Source: Balneolaceae bacterium SMO_bin1 (lineage in GTDB: Bacteria; Bacteroidota; Rhodothermia; Balneolales; Balneolaceae). Taken from it: a stretch of 13,974 nt of DNA. Below are positions 1-7,430 of this stretch, one piece after another. The stretch lies in assembly GCA_003123965.1 (NCBI GenBank), contig NNSL01000462.1, positions 1 through 13,974 of the forward strand, in the 5' to 3' direction. How positions within the stretch are numbered: position 1 is the stretch's first letter; every line of letters starts with the position of its first letter. The translations under genes and the position numbers were made by a program. The notes beneath the pieces are model-generated. The model had not been told where the DNA came from, made no database searches, and was given only the letters and a program-made list of their open reading frames with translations.

Positions 1-228
1 CTGGAAACGCTTCGCAAAAATGGACGCTCTTCGTTCAGGGAAATTTGCAGTTCCTTCAAAAAGCGAATGGAGGTTGTCGTCACTTTTCTGGCAATTTTGG
101 AAATGCTCAAAGAACACCAAATTGCTCTTTATATCGAAGATAATGATCCTACAAGGTTCTTTTTGGATTTACGAGGGCTGGATGAAATCATGAAAACCGA
201 AAACCAATCCTCAGTTAACACCAATTAA
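1..228 (+). CDS. scpA: Segregation and condensation protein A, C-terminal part (cut by window edge)
   Basis: This is the last 75 codons of a gene that begins before the window, read in frame 1 and ending at TAA 226-228. The visible residues include SSFREIC, then VVVTFLAILEMLKEHQIALY, followed by a short acidic tail. A Ser/Phe/Arg stretch followed by VVVTFLA(L/I)LE(L/M) is the typical C-terminal winged-helix region of ScpA, the kleisin that bridges the SMC head domains and, with ScpB, compacts and segregates the chromosome. Only this C-terminal domain can be seen, so the N-terminal SMC-neck-binding part cannot be checked. The tail after the conserved region is short and rich in Asn and Ser. 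The next gene starts 17 bases downstream on the same strand, so co-transcription is possible, although its product is functionally unrelated. The identification rests on this one motif region and is fairly secure. Confidence 0.8.
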   Translation: METLRKNGRSSFREICSSFKKRMEVVVTFLAILEMLKEHQIALYIEDNDPTRFFLDLRGLDEIMKTENQSSVNTN

Positions 229-245
229 TCACTTAGTTAATACCG

Positions 246-794
246 ATGAAAATCAAAATTCTATTCCTTTTCGTACTGAGCTCAATTATTGCCTGCAGTA
301 GTTCGCAAGAAACGGCTACCCAAAGCACTGCAGCTAAACAGGCGGTTAATACCAGTACCGATGCTCTTATTTCTTACCAAAATGAAATTACGAGCACTTA
401 TCTCCGTAATCACCTTACTCCTTTCGCCGCCGATTCCATGATGGGACGCGAAACCGGTACAGAGGGACAAAAGAAAGCGGCGCGGTTTTTAGCCGAGCAG
501 TATGAATCATTGGGCCTGAAACCTGTTGGTGATAATAACACCTACTTTCAAAAATATGATTTAACAGCTCACCGAACGGATAGTGTTGTGTTTACCCTCT
601 CAACTAATGATGAAATGGCATCAACCAAGTTAACCATTCCGTTAACAGCCCAGAAACTACATCCAACTTTATTCGCAGATATGGAGGATCCAGTGCAATT
701 AATGCAGAAATCGTTTTTGCAGGGTACGGCCTCCAAAACCAAGAGAGTGGTATCAACCACTTACAGGGTGCAAGCATCCAGGGCAAATGGATAA
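246..794 (+). CDS. M28 family zinc peptidase, N-terminal fragment (lipoprotein; frame broken)
   Basis: This is the 5' part of an exported aminopeptidase-like gene. It starts at ATG 246 with a lipoprotein signal: Lys-rich N-terminus, hydrophobic core, lipobox IIAC with Cys17, then Ser/Gln. The product should be lipid-anchored outside the cytoplasm. Residues of about 45-110 (LTPFAADSMMGRETGTEGQK, then AARFLAEQYESLGLKP) are the classic N-terminal M28 signature before the catalytic domain. From about residue 147 the translation stops resembling the family and ends at TAA 792-794. Meanwhile the -1 frame, from about 683, reads GGSSAINAEIVFAGYG and onwards through QGKWIMVFGD, a typical PA-domain-like insert. 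One extra G in ATGGAGGATCC (681-691) would rejoin the two frames into a protein of about 570 residues, a normal length. The last 37 or so residues annotated here are therefore out-of-frame. No Shine-Dalgarno sequence is seen. Confidence 0.8.
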   Translation: MKIKILFLFVLSSIIACSSSQETATQSTAAKQAVNTSTDALISYQNEITSTYLRNHLTPFAADSMMGRETGTEGQKKAARFLAEQYESLGLKPVGDNNTYFQKYDLTAHRTDSVVFTLSTNDEMASTKLTIPLTAQKLHPTLFADMEDPVQLMQKSFLQGTASKTKRVVSTTYRVQASRANG

Positions 795-1957
795 TGGTTT
801 TCGGGGACGTTCCACAAGTGATAGCGGGCGATACACTTTACCAAGATCAACAGCAATTTACGCAGAGTTGGCTAAGAAATATGCTCCAGCAGCAAGTAGC
901 TGGAATTTTACTTATCACTGATGGCTCTAAAGCCGATTTCAACAAACAAGCAGCTGCAAATCAGAAGGGATTTGGTGAGCTATCCGGTATGCAGCTCGCT
1001 TATCGAAGCCAAGCAAGCAACGGGGGCCCTGGGTGGGGCATTACTGCAATTTCACCGGTTCAGGCAGCAGAACTATTATCCGGCATTAATGATGCAACGG
1101 ACATTGATGCAGTAAAACAGAGGCTTAACCAAAACGTTAAGAGTTTTCAGGCACAGGAAACCGCATTCTCATTCAGCCAGCAACCCTATGTCACTGATGT
1201 TACGGTTCAAACTGAAAACGTTGTGGCTTTCATGGAAGGCGCCGACCCCCAACTTAAAGATGAAGTGGTAGTACTTTCTGCCCATTACGATCACGTAGGC
1301 GTGGGGGAACCCGATTCTACGGGAGATGCTATCTATAACGGTGCTAATGACGACGGCAGCGGCACAATTGGTATTCTTGCTGCAGCACGTGCCTTTTCCA
1401 AGGCTGCCAGTAATGGAGTAAAGCCCCGCCGAAGCGTATTATTTTTAAGTGTTTCTGGTGAAGAAAAAGGGTTGCTGGGCTCACGTTACTATTCCGATCA
1501 CCCAATCTTTCCCATGGAGAAGACGGTGGCCAATTTAAACACTGACATGATAGGACGGGTAGATCCTGAGCACCAGGAAGAAGGTGTCACCGACTACGTA
1601 TATATTATCGGTGGAGATATTATTTCGAGCCAGCTTAGCCAAATGCTCAAAGAAGGCAATGAAATGACCGGAAATCTTGAGCTCGATATGCGATATAATG
1701 ATTTATCCGATCCAAATCAGTTTTACCGGCGCAGTGATCATTGGAATTTTGGTCGTTTTGGGGTTCCATTTGCTTTCTTCTTTAACGGCGTTCACGAAGA
1801 TTATCATCAGCCATCAGACGAAGTTGATAAAATGAATTTTGATCTGCTCACCAAAACTGTTCAATCGCTATACGGAGCTACTGTAATTATCGCAAATGCC
1901 GAGAACGCCCCCGAAGTGGATAATCAGGAGTTTATTGAGATAACAAAAGGAAGCTAA
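794..1957 (+). CDS. M28 family zinc peptidase, catalytic fragment
   Basis: This is the 3' part of the same peptidase gene, with all expected metal-binding residues present. Numbered from the ATG at 794 they are His164 in SAHYDH, Asp186/187 in NGANDDGSGT, Glu223-Glu224 in SGEEKG (general base and zinc ligand), Asp251 in NTDMIGR and His338 in HEDYHQPSD. This is the H-D-E-D-H set of the two-zinc M28 aminopeptidases, so the enzyme would be active if the frame were whole. The ATG at 794 is only the first in-frame start after the break. It overlaps the upstream stop as TAATG, but family-like residues continue in this frame back to about 683, so it is unlikely to be a natural start. The order PA-like insert, then catalytic domain, is normal for secreted M28 enzymes. 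The likely role is releasing N-terminal amino acids from peptides at the cell surface or in the periplasm. The substrate is unknown. Confidence 0.85.
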   Translation: MVFGDVPQVIAGDTLYQDQQQFTQSWLRNMLQQQVAGILLITDGSKADFNKQAAANQKGFGELSGMQLAYRSQASNGGPGWGITAISPVQAAELLSGINDATDIDAVKQRLNQNVKSFQAQETAFSFSQQPYVTDVTVQTENVVAFMEGADPQLKDEVVVLSAHYDHVGVGEPDSTGDAIYNGANDDGSGTIGILAAARAFSKAASNGVKPRRSVLFLSVSGEEKGLLGSRYYSDHPIFPMEKTVANLNTDMIGRVDPEHQEEGVTDYVYIIGGDIISSQLSQMLKEGNEMTGNLELDMRYNDLSDPNQFYRRSDHWNFGRFGVPFAFFFNGVHEDYHQPSDEVDKMNFDLLTKTVQSLYGATVIIANAENAPEVDNQEFIEITKGS

Positions 1958-2013
1958 ACACCAACCTAATAGGTGGGCCACCAACTAGCTATTTAGGCCG
2001 GTTTACCTATTGC

Positions 2014-4242
2014 TTATCGCCCTACCACAACAAAAGGGGCCCAGTATACTGGGTGATTGTACTGCGGGTGCTCCAACATAGCCAGCTTGGCCTGCCGCAT
2101 GCTTGGCGCGGCATATCCGAAATCAATGGACTCATCCCAGCCCGACCAGCGCAATACTGATTGCCAGGTATCGCCCCAGCTTTGGTTTTCTTGTACACTT
2201 GCGATAGCCCCATAAAAAGTCTTCATAAAATGACTCGTGGACCTGTCATACACATCCCAGAGGCTTACAACCACGGTTGATGCACCGGCATTAAAAAACG
2301 ACCGCTGGAGTCCCAACATACCTTCACCGCTAATCAGTTCTCCCAATCCCGACTTACAGGCACTTAACACTACCATTTCGCTTTTTAAATTCAGAAGATG
2401 AATCTCTGAGCTTCTCAGGTATCCATCTAGTCCAAGGCCTGCATCGGCCGATGACGAGCCCAACAGAATACCGCTCATAAATGAATTTTCTTCATCAATG
2501 ATACTATGCGCGGCTACGTGAATGTATTTAAAATCGTTTTCCATCATCTTCCGCACATTTTGCTCGGTAACATCCTCATTCTCGAGTACAGTTACTTGTT
2601 CAAGTAAACCCTTAATTTGCTGCACTTCCAAGCCTGCGGTTGGCAGCATGGCGGCCTGATCGGCGGCCTGATAGTTAGAGGCATTTCCAATGGCAAGCAT
2701 CTGTTGTTCAAAACTTCGCCCCGTTTCCCGAATCAAATTAAACCCCGTCATGGAGGGGGCATATTTAATATTGTATTGACTAACCAGATAGTCACCATTG
2801 CTTAAAGCCTCAAAAGGCAAATAAGCCAGGTAATTGTCGGGCACCAAGAGAATATTTTTGTATTTCGAAATCTCATCATCTAATGGCCCAATTAGAGTTT
2901 TATATAGATTCCGCCCCATTTCTTTGATAACCGGTTCCGGCTCACGGTTGATAATAGCTTCTCGAAATGCTTTTACCTGCTGAGACAATATCAGTTTTCC
3001 AGCCGAATCTGATTGCAGAGCTACCTGCAGGGTATGAACCTCTTCCTGTCCGATTAAAAAAACCAGTAGCTCATCATTTAAAACAGCATACTCTAAGACC
3101 GCACTTTCTGTATCATTCATTTTCTGCACATCCGCCAGGCTTGGCGGTGCGGGGCTTTCAATATGCTTGAACTGATCGTACTCTTGCTGTAACCGATTTT
3201 CAAAAGCCGCATACGAAAGCTCCTTATCCCGAATCTGCTGCTTTAACGCTTCAATTCGCTCACTTTTTTTCGCATCCTGCAGCTGACTGTATAGCTCAGT
3301 AATTTCAGCGCGCATCTGGGCTCGCGTTATACGTTCTTGTTGGGGAAGCAGTTGATCAATTTGGCTGGCGGCCTGAGCCAAATCACTGGTCAAGGCTCTT
3401 GCTTTGGCTTTCTCTACCAGTTCATAAGCAGCAGCCTTATCCCCATTGTATTCAAGGTGCCACGTAGCCATGCGTGTATAGAATGGCGAATGAGATTCAA
3501 AATAACTTGCTTTAAACTCCGATAGCGATCCCGTATCACTTAGCATTCGTTCAATATGGTTTATAGCCTGCTTACCATAAAAAAGGCTGCTGTCAGATTC
3601 TAGCTCGTTGTATCGGTAAGCCAATGCCTTGAGTGGATCAATGGATGCCCGAAAACTAAGATCCTTACTGTACTCCAAGGCTTTTTTATGATGGGGAATA
3701 GCCGCTGCGGCACCGGACTGATAATTTACTAGTCGTGCATACACTTGCGCGTGTTCACGCTGTAGCGATTTGTCCTCTGTTGAATCGGCAATAGTTTGGG
3801 CACGGGCTAAAAAGCGGTCCGCTTCATCAAATTTATCAACTCTCATTCTAATGGAGGCAAGGTCAATCATATCATTAGCCACTTGCAGAATGTTACCGCC
3901 CTTTTTTTGCAAATCCAGCGCAAGTTCGTAGTACTCAATAGACTTCTCTTCTTGGTCAAACTCCCAGAGCATATCCGCAATATTTTTGTACGACGTTGCC
4001 AGCGAAGCGGGGCCCGCAAACGACTTTTCTATTTCCAGCGCCCGCTGATAATATTCCAGTGCGCGCTCATATTGCCCCAGTTCGTGGTAATAGGTGCCGA
4101 TATTATTAAGAGTAAATGCCAAATCTTGGGGTCGCCCTGCTTTACGGCGAAGCTCCAGGCTTTTTTCAAAGCTTACAATCGCTTCATCGTACTGGCCGAG
4201 TTCTTGCTGCAGCGATCCAATATTGTTATACGTTGAGCTCAA
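2014..4242 (-). CDS. TPR-CHAT protein, C-terminal part with intact protease domain
   Basis: This is the 3' part of a secreted TPR-CHAT gene. From the TTG at 4242 it carries about four clear tetratricopeptide repeats (residues 2-140, e.g. STYNNIGSLQQELGQYDEAI), degenerate helical repeats to about 300, and a charged, probably coiled-coil stretch (about 305-360). A CHAT domain (Caspase HetF Associated with TPRs) occupies roughly 440-742. The caspase-like dyad is present: His579 in YIHVAAHS (codon 2508-2506) and Cys629 in VVLSACKSGLG (2358-2356), 50 residues apart. The end, HPVYWAPFVVVGR, is also typical of CHAT. CHAT domains are cysteine peptidases, and TPRs usually bind partners or substrates. 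The TTG start is probably artificial, because the TPR register continues upstream into the other frame at 4239-4919. The rejoined protein would be about 968 residues, with the dyad at about His805 and Cys855. Its substrate is unknown. Confidence 0.85.
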   Translation of the reverse strand: MSSTYNNIGSLQQELGQYDEAIVSFEKSLELRRKAGRPQDLAFTLNNIGTYYHELGQYERALEYYQRALEIEKSFAGPASLATSYKNIADMLWEFDQEEKSIEYYELALDLQKKGGNILQVANDMIDLASIRMRVDKFDEADRFLARAQTIADSTEDKSLQREHAQVYARLVNYQSGAAAAIPHHKKALEYSKDLSFRASIDPLKALAYRYNELESDSSLFYGKQAINHIERMLSDTGSLSEFKASYFESHSPFYTRMATWHLEYNGDKAAAYELVEKAKARALTSDLAQAASQIDQLLPQQERITRAQMRAEITELYSQLQDAKKSERIEALKQQIRDKELSYAAFENRLQQEYDQFKHIESPAPPSLADVQKMNDTESAVLEYAVLNDELLVFLIGQEEVHTLQVALQSDSAGKLILSQQVKAFREAIINREPEPVIKEMGRNLYKTLIGPLDDEISKYKNILLVPDNYLAYLPFEALSNGDYLVSQYNIKYAPSMTGFNLIRETGRSFEQQMLAIGNASNYQAADQAAMLPTAGLEVQQIKGLLEQVTVLENEDVTEQNVRKMMENDFKYIHVAAHSIIDEENSFMSGILLGSSSADAGLGLDGYLRSSEIHLLNLKSEMVVLSACKSGLGELISGEGMLGLQRSFFNAGASTVVVSLWDVYDRSTSHFMKTFYGAIASVQENQSWGDTWQSVLRWSGWDESIDFGYAAPSMRQAKLAMLEHPQYNHPVYWAPFVVVGR

Positions 4243-4919
4243 TAAAAAACATTGCCGAGCTCTTTGCGAATCTCCAAGCTCTGCTCATAATAATCAATGG
4301 CTTTATCGTATAAGGCTAGTTCTTCATACGTTCTTGCAATATTATTTAATGCAATTGATACGTAGCTTTTAGCATCAATCTGTTGAAGGTAGGCCAGTGA
4401 TTTTTCGCGGTATTTTAATCCTTCTCGATAATCACCGCGAGCGTTATAAATGGACCCGATGTTATTGCTGATAAATCCAAGGCGCAGCGTATCTCCGATT
4501 TGTCCTGCCAGGGGTAGGGCATTTTTCAAGTGCTTTAAGGCTTCATCATTTGCGTCAATTTTTCCATATACCCAGCCAAGATCATTTTCGATGCGAGCAC
4601 GAGCCGCCGTATCATCCAATCGCCGGGCTACCTCATTCAGCTTCTTAAACAGCTCTATAGCAGGCTGATATTTGGAGCGATCAACCAAAATTTCCGCATA
4701 ATCGATACCCGGACTGAGCCATGTTTCGGCTCCGGCCAACTTTTTATACAGATCATATGCCTGTTTATAATGGGTTTCCGCCTCACGGTATTGACCTGCT
4801 TCATAGTAATTTTTACCAACCTTGTTCAACGAATCGGCATGTTCTAAACTTTGACCAAAAACCCAAAGTGGCAGCGCGAGCGTAAGGACTGCTACAAGAA
4901 AAAAACGAAAGCTGTTCAT
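4239..4919 (-). CDS. TPR-CHAT protein, N-terminal part (signal peptide and TPRs; frame broken)
   Basis: This is the 5' part of the TPR-CHAT gene. ATG 4919 is followed by a Sec signal peptide: short N-region with Arg5, hydrophobic core to about residue 20, likely cleavage after VFG (residue 22). The protein is therefore exported, unlike the cytoplasmic TPR-CHAT proteases of CRISPR type III-E systems. About five TPR units follow, including NKVGKNYYEAGQYREAETHY and LNNIARTYEELALYDKAIDYY. The frame ends at TGA 4241-4239, just after a T6 run (minus strand GTTTTTTATTGA). With seven Ts the sequence would read GNVFLLSSTYNNIG. That gives the same 14-residue spacing as the next repeat (GRPQDLAFTLNNIG), which shows that the two frames were one gene. 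The break is most simply a one-base deletion in a homopolymer, either real or a sequencing error. The upstream gene is divergent and no Shine-Dalgarno sequence is visible. Confidence 0.8.
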   Translation of the reverse strand: MNSFRFFLVAVLTLALPLWVFGQSLEHADSLNKVGKNYYEAGQYREAETHYKQAYDLYKKLAGAETWLSPGIDYAEILVDRSKYQPAIELFKKLNEVARRLDDTAARARIENDLGWVYGKIDANDEALKHLKNALPLAGQIGDTLRLGFISNNIGSIYNARGDYREGLKYREKSLAYLQQIDAKSYVSIALNNIARTYEELALYDKAIDYYEQSLEIRKELGNVFY

Positions 4920-5025
4920 AATAGAGTAGTAGAAAGAGCGACCTAATTCTTTAGCCTTTGTTATTTACCAAAAAATGAATAACTAAAAAATCAGTCTAAT
5001 AAAAACATCAAGAAAAACAACTACG

Positions 5026-5157
5026 ATGGCTTACTTACACAATAAAGCAGAAAATATTTACCTGGCTGGCCCCGGGGGAATGGATGAGGACGGTGACAAA
5101 CAAGAAGACGACCAAGGAGGAGGAAGCGATGATGATTCGTCCTCTGGGAATGCCTAA
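5026..5157 (+). CDS. Possible small acidic peptide, 43 residues, unknown
   Basis: An open frame runs from ATG 5026 to TAA 5155-5157. An in-frame stop lies upstream at 4984-4986, with no other ATG between. The peptide is two-part. Residues 1-19 are mixed and slightly hydrophobic (NIYLAGPGGM). Residues 20-43 hold only Asp, Glu, Gly, Ser, Gln, Asn, Lys and Ala, with runs such as DEDGDKQEDDQGGG and SDDDSSSG. In total there are 11 acidic residues, 8 Gly and 3 basic residues. There is no signal peptide or membrane segment, and no family is recognised. It lies 106 bases from and divergent to the secreted CHAT gene, and ends 25 bases before the convergent stop of ftsY. A small substrate, regulator or modified-peptide precursor is possible. 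So is a chance ORF, since it is short and has no visible ribosome binding site. The biased composition is what argues for a real gene. Confidence 0.4.
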   Translation: MAYLHNKAENIYLAGPGGMDEDGDKQEDDQGGGSDDDSSSGNA

Positions 5158-5182
5158 TGCGGCAACCTAAGGAACAATATTT

Positions 5183-6139
5183 TTATTGATCCCCGAATAG
5201 GGAATTCACATAAAGTTCGCGGTCAAACACCTGCAGGTCTTCAATTTCTTCGCCTACGCCTATGTATTTCACGGGTACTTCAAGCTCGTGCGAAATACCG
5301 ATGACAATTCCACCTTTGGCCGTACCGTCCAGCTTGGTAAGCACCAGGCCTGTGACATCTACAAAGTCGGTGAAAGCCTTAGCTTGCTGCATGGCATTTT
5401 GGCCGGTAGAGGCATCAAGTACCAGAATTACCTCGTGTGGAGCACCATCAACTACCTTCCCCATCACGCGTTTAATTTTGGCAAGCTCATCCATGAGTGA
5501 TTTTTTATTATGCAGCCGGCCTGCAGTATCTACCAAGGCCACATCCGCGCCGCGTGCTTGGGCTGCCGCAACTGTATCGTAAGCAACCGCGGCCGGGTCG
5601 GCATTCTGTCCCTGCTGAATAATGGGCACATCTGCACGCTCGCTCCAAATTTTCAGCTGATCTACCGCCGCCGCACGAAAGGTGTCTGCGGCACCGAGCA
5701 TCACCTTTTTCCCGGCTGCTTTATACAAGTGAGCCAGTTTACCAATGGTCGTTGTTTTACCAACACCATTCACGCCAACCACCATAACGATATGCGGCTT
5801 GGTGGGAAAAGCTGCTTTAAAATCGGCCGGCTTGTCGTTCTTCGTTTCTTTGAGCAGTGCAATAATTTCTTCGCGCAAAATTTGCTGCAACTCACTGCTA
5901 TTCAAATATTTATCGCGAGCTACACGATCTTCAATACGGTTGATGATTTGAATAGTAGTTTGCACACCCACATCAGAGGTAATGAGAATTTGCTCAAGAT
6001 CATCAAGTACTTCGGCATCAACGGTATCTTTGCCGGCCACCGCTTTACCAATCCGGCTCATAATGCCATCACGGCTTTTTTCAACGCCTTTCTCGACCTT
6101 CTCTTTTTTCTTTAATCCAATTTTTTCAAGAAAACCCAT
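5183..6139 (-). CDS. ftsY: Signal recognition particle receptor FtsY
   Basis: This is the SRP-type GTPase that docks ribosome-nascent-chain-SRP complexes at the membrane so that inner-membrane proteins reach the SecYEG translocon. At 318 residues it is the short form with no large acidic A domain, only a Lys-rich N-terminus (residues 6-22) likely to touch the membrane. The helical N domain spans about 25-100 and the G domain about 110-318. Motifs are G1 GVNGVGKT (122-129), G2 DTFRAAA (152-158), G3 DTAGR (204-208) and G4 TKLD (268-271) followed by GTAKGG. The DTFRAAA and TKLDGTAKGG motifs are shared with Ffh, but the lack of an M domain and the C-terminal YIGVGE...DLQVFD identify FtsY. ATG 6139 is clear. 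The gene lies 56 bases after the pgsA-like gene on the same strand and is probably co-transcribed with it. No strong terminator is seen after its stop. Confidence 0.97.
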   Translation of the reverse strand: MGFLEKIGLKKKEKVEKGVEKSRDGIMSRIGKAVAGKDTVDAEVLDDLEQILITSDVGVQTTIQIINRIEDRVARDKYLNSSELQQILREEIIALLKETKNDKPADFKAAFPTKPHIVMVVGVNGVGKTTTIGKLAHLYKAAGKKVMLGAADTFRAAAVDQLKIWSERADVPIIQQGQNADPAAVAYDTVAAAQARGADVALVDTAGRLHNKKSLMDELAKIKRVMGKVVDGAPHEVILVLDASTGQNAMQQAKAFTDFVDVTGLVLTKLDGTAKGGIVIGISHELEVPVKYIGVGEEIEDLQVFDRELYVNSLFGDQ

Positions 6140-6195
6140 ATTAAGTCAATAAAATTTTATCTGTTGCAATAATGTGGCTCAAACCCGCATGGTTC

Positions 6196-6783
6196 TCACT
6201 CAAACTCAAGGCCTTTTTGTATGCGTATAAAACGGTAAAGATAATCAAAGAATGACAGAACCATAAGGGTGAGCGCGCATCCCATGAAAAAAAGCTGCGG
6301 CCACGGCACATCAGGCAGAAAAAAGGCGCACATCCAGTAGGCTGCCAAGGCATTAACGCTCCACTTGCCCGACATTACAGCCATGGCCACTTTTCCATGC
6401 TTCTGCTGAATATACACAGAGCCTGCCAATATTATAAGGTCGCGGGCTATTTCAATCACCAGAAACCACAACGGTATTAACCCTGCCCAGACAGCATACA
6501 CAAATAGCACAACAGCGCAAACTTTGTCGGCAATGGGATCAAGAATTTTACCCCATTCCGAAACGCTGTTGGTCTTGCGGGCTATATAGCCGTCCAGATA
6601 ATCAGAAATAATGCCATAAAACACCAGCACTCCTATGGTCCACGTGGGCTGCATACCGTTTAAATAATGCAGGTATGTGATGGGAAATGCGATAAAAATG
6701 CGGCTGAACGAAATAAAATTCGACCACGTAAAAAGTGCCTTCGAAATTTGTTTTTTTGATACCGTACGGGTTGAATCAGCCAA
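6196..6783 (-). CDS. pgsA: CDP-alcohol phosphatidyltransferase, PgsA-like
   Basis: This is an integral membrane enzyme of 195 residues that joins a CDP-diacylglycerol phosphatidyl group to an alcohol. PgsA (glycerol-3-phosphate acceptor, phosphatidylglycerol phosphate product) is the most likely member. The full CDP-alcohol phosphatidyltransferase motif D-x2-DG-x2-AR-x8-G-x3-D-x3-D is present: Asp61, Asp64, Gly65, Ala68, Arg69, Gly78, Asp82 and Asp86. The hydrophobic segments fit about five or six membrane helices, and the motif sits at the end of the second. The start is TTG 6783. There is no ATG before residue 44 and the frame is closed upstream by TGA at 6810-6808, so TTG is the best choice. 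It is divergent from the NUDIX gene across 77 bases and leads into ftsY. The family is certain. The acceptor alcohol is inferred, and a cardiolipin or inositol relative cannot be excluded. Confidence 0.85.
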   Translation of the reverse strand: MADSTRTVSKKQISKALFTWSNFISFSRIFIAFPITYLHYLNGMQPTWTIGVLVFYGIISDYLDGYIARKTNSVSEWGKILDPIADKVCAVVLFVYAVWAGLIPLWFLVIEIARDLIILAGSVYIQQKHGKVAMAVMSGKWSVNALAAYWMCAFFLPDVPWPQLFFMGCALTLMVLSFFDYLYRFIRIQKGLEFE

Positions 6784-6860
6784 GTGGGTTTTGATTACTT
6801 TTTTGTATCATCCAGCTTTCATCTAAGAAGATAAATTTATAACAAACAGGCAATTTATTC

Positions 6861-7430
6861 ATGTGCGATGACAAAGAGCTGAACGAAGAACAAATATCTT
6901 CTCGCGAAGTGTTTAACGGTCGCCTGCTGCACGTGTTTGCCGATGAAGTACGCCTGCCCGATGGCAGCAGCTCAACGCGTGAATATATTAAGCATCCCGG
7001 CGCTGCGGCAGTGGTTCCTGTATTTGAAAATGGCGATGTGATGCTGATCAAGCAGTTTCGTTACCCGCTCCGGCAAGCATTTTACGAAGTGCCGGCAGGA
7101 AAGATCGATTCCGGTGAACCAGCTGAGAAGACGGCCGCCCGTGAACTTCAAGAAGAGACCGGCTTAATCACTGAAAACCTTCACTATCTGGATCCGTTCC
7201 ATCCCAGCATCGGTTACACCGACGAAGTTATACACCTGTTCTGCGCATGGGATATTACCATCACCGAAAATAATATTGATGATGATGAATTTTTACTAAC
7301 GCGCCGACTGCCCTTTAAACAGGCAGTTGAAATGGTATACAGGGGCGACATCACCGATGGGAAAAGCATGGTGAGCCTGCTGCTGGCCTGGCACTGGTGG
7401 CAAGAGCACGGTCCATTTGCAATTAGCTAA
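6861..7430 (+). CDS. NUDIX hydrolase, ADP-ribose pyrophosphatase type
   Basis: This is a soluble NUDIX enzyme of 189 residues. The NUDIX box G-x5-E-x7-REU-x-EE-x-GU is complete at residues 80-102 (GKIDSGE...ARELQEETGL), with Glu98 and Glu99 in the Mg2+-binding core. An N-terminal beta region contains REYIKHPGAAAVVP (40-53), followed by QFRYPLRQAFYEVPAGK (65-81). In the NudF/ADP-ribose pyrophosphatase group these elements form the dimer and shape the substrate site, and the residues after the box (DPFHPSIGYTDE) also fit that group. The likely reaction is ADP-ribose to AMP plus ribose-5-phosphate, clearing reactive sugar nucleotides; other nucleoside diphosphate sugars are possible. The start ATG 6861 is the first in frame and has no Shine-Dalgarno sequence. 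The 3' end overlaps the convergent gene by 8 bases. Another substrate within the same subfamily is the main uncertainty. Confidence 0.88.
   Translation: MCDDKELNEEQISSREVFNGRLLHVFADEVRLPDGSSSTREYIKHPGAAAVVPVFENGDVMLIKQFRYPLRQAFYEVPAGKIDSGEPAEKTAARELQEETGLITENLHYLDPFHPSIGYTDEVIHLFCAWDITITENNIDDDEFLLTRRLPFKQAVEMVYRGDITDGKSMVSLLLAWHWWQEHGPFAIS

Noticed and set aside
1958..2013. Bidirectional terminator between the convergent M28 and CHAT genes
   Set aside because: Only short stems are seen (ACCT-AAT-AGGT and GGTG-GGC-CACC), with no proper T tract on either strand.
3883..4372. Long plus-strand open frames opposite the TPR-CHAT gene
   Set aside because: They are shadows of the minus-strand TPR coding sequence. 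They have no family-like motifs, and several overlap each other.
2014..4919. CRISPR type III-E (gRAMP/Craspase) TPR-CHAT
   Set aside because: There is no gRAMP effector, Cas1 or repeat array in the window, and the N-terminal signal peptide points to export.
4959..5000. Promoter TTGTTA...TAACTA for the small acidic ORF
   Set aside because: The match is loose, in AT-rich sequence, and no second signal supports it, so it was not annotated.
5510..6115. A 201-codon plus-strand frame opposite ftsY
   Set aside because: The minus strand encodes a complete FtsY with all GTPase motifs. The plus-strand translation is rich in Cys, Asn and Phe and looks like antisense noise.
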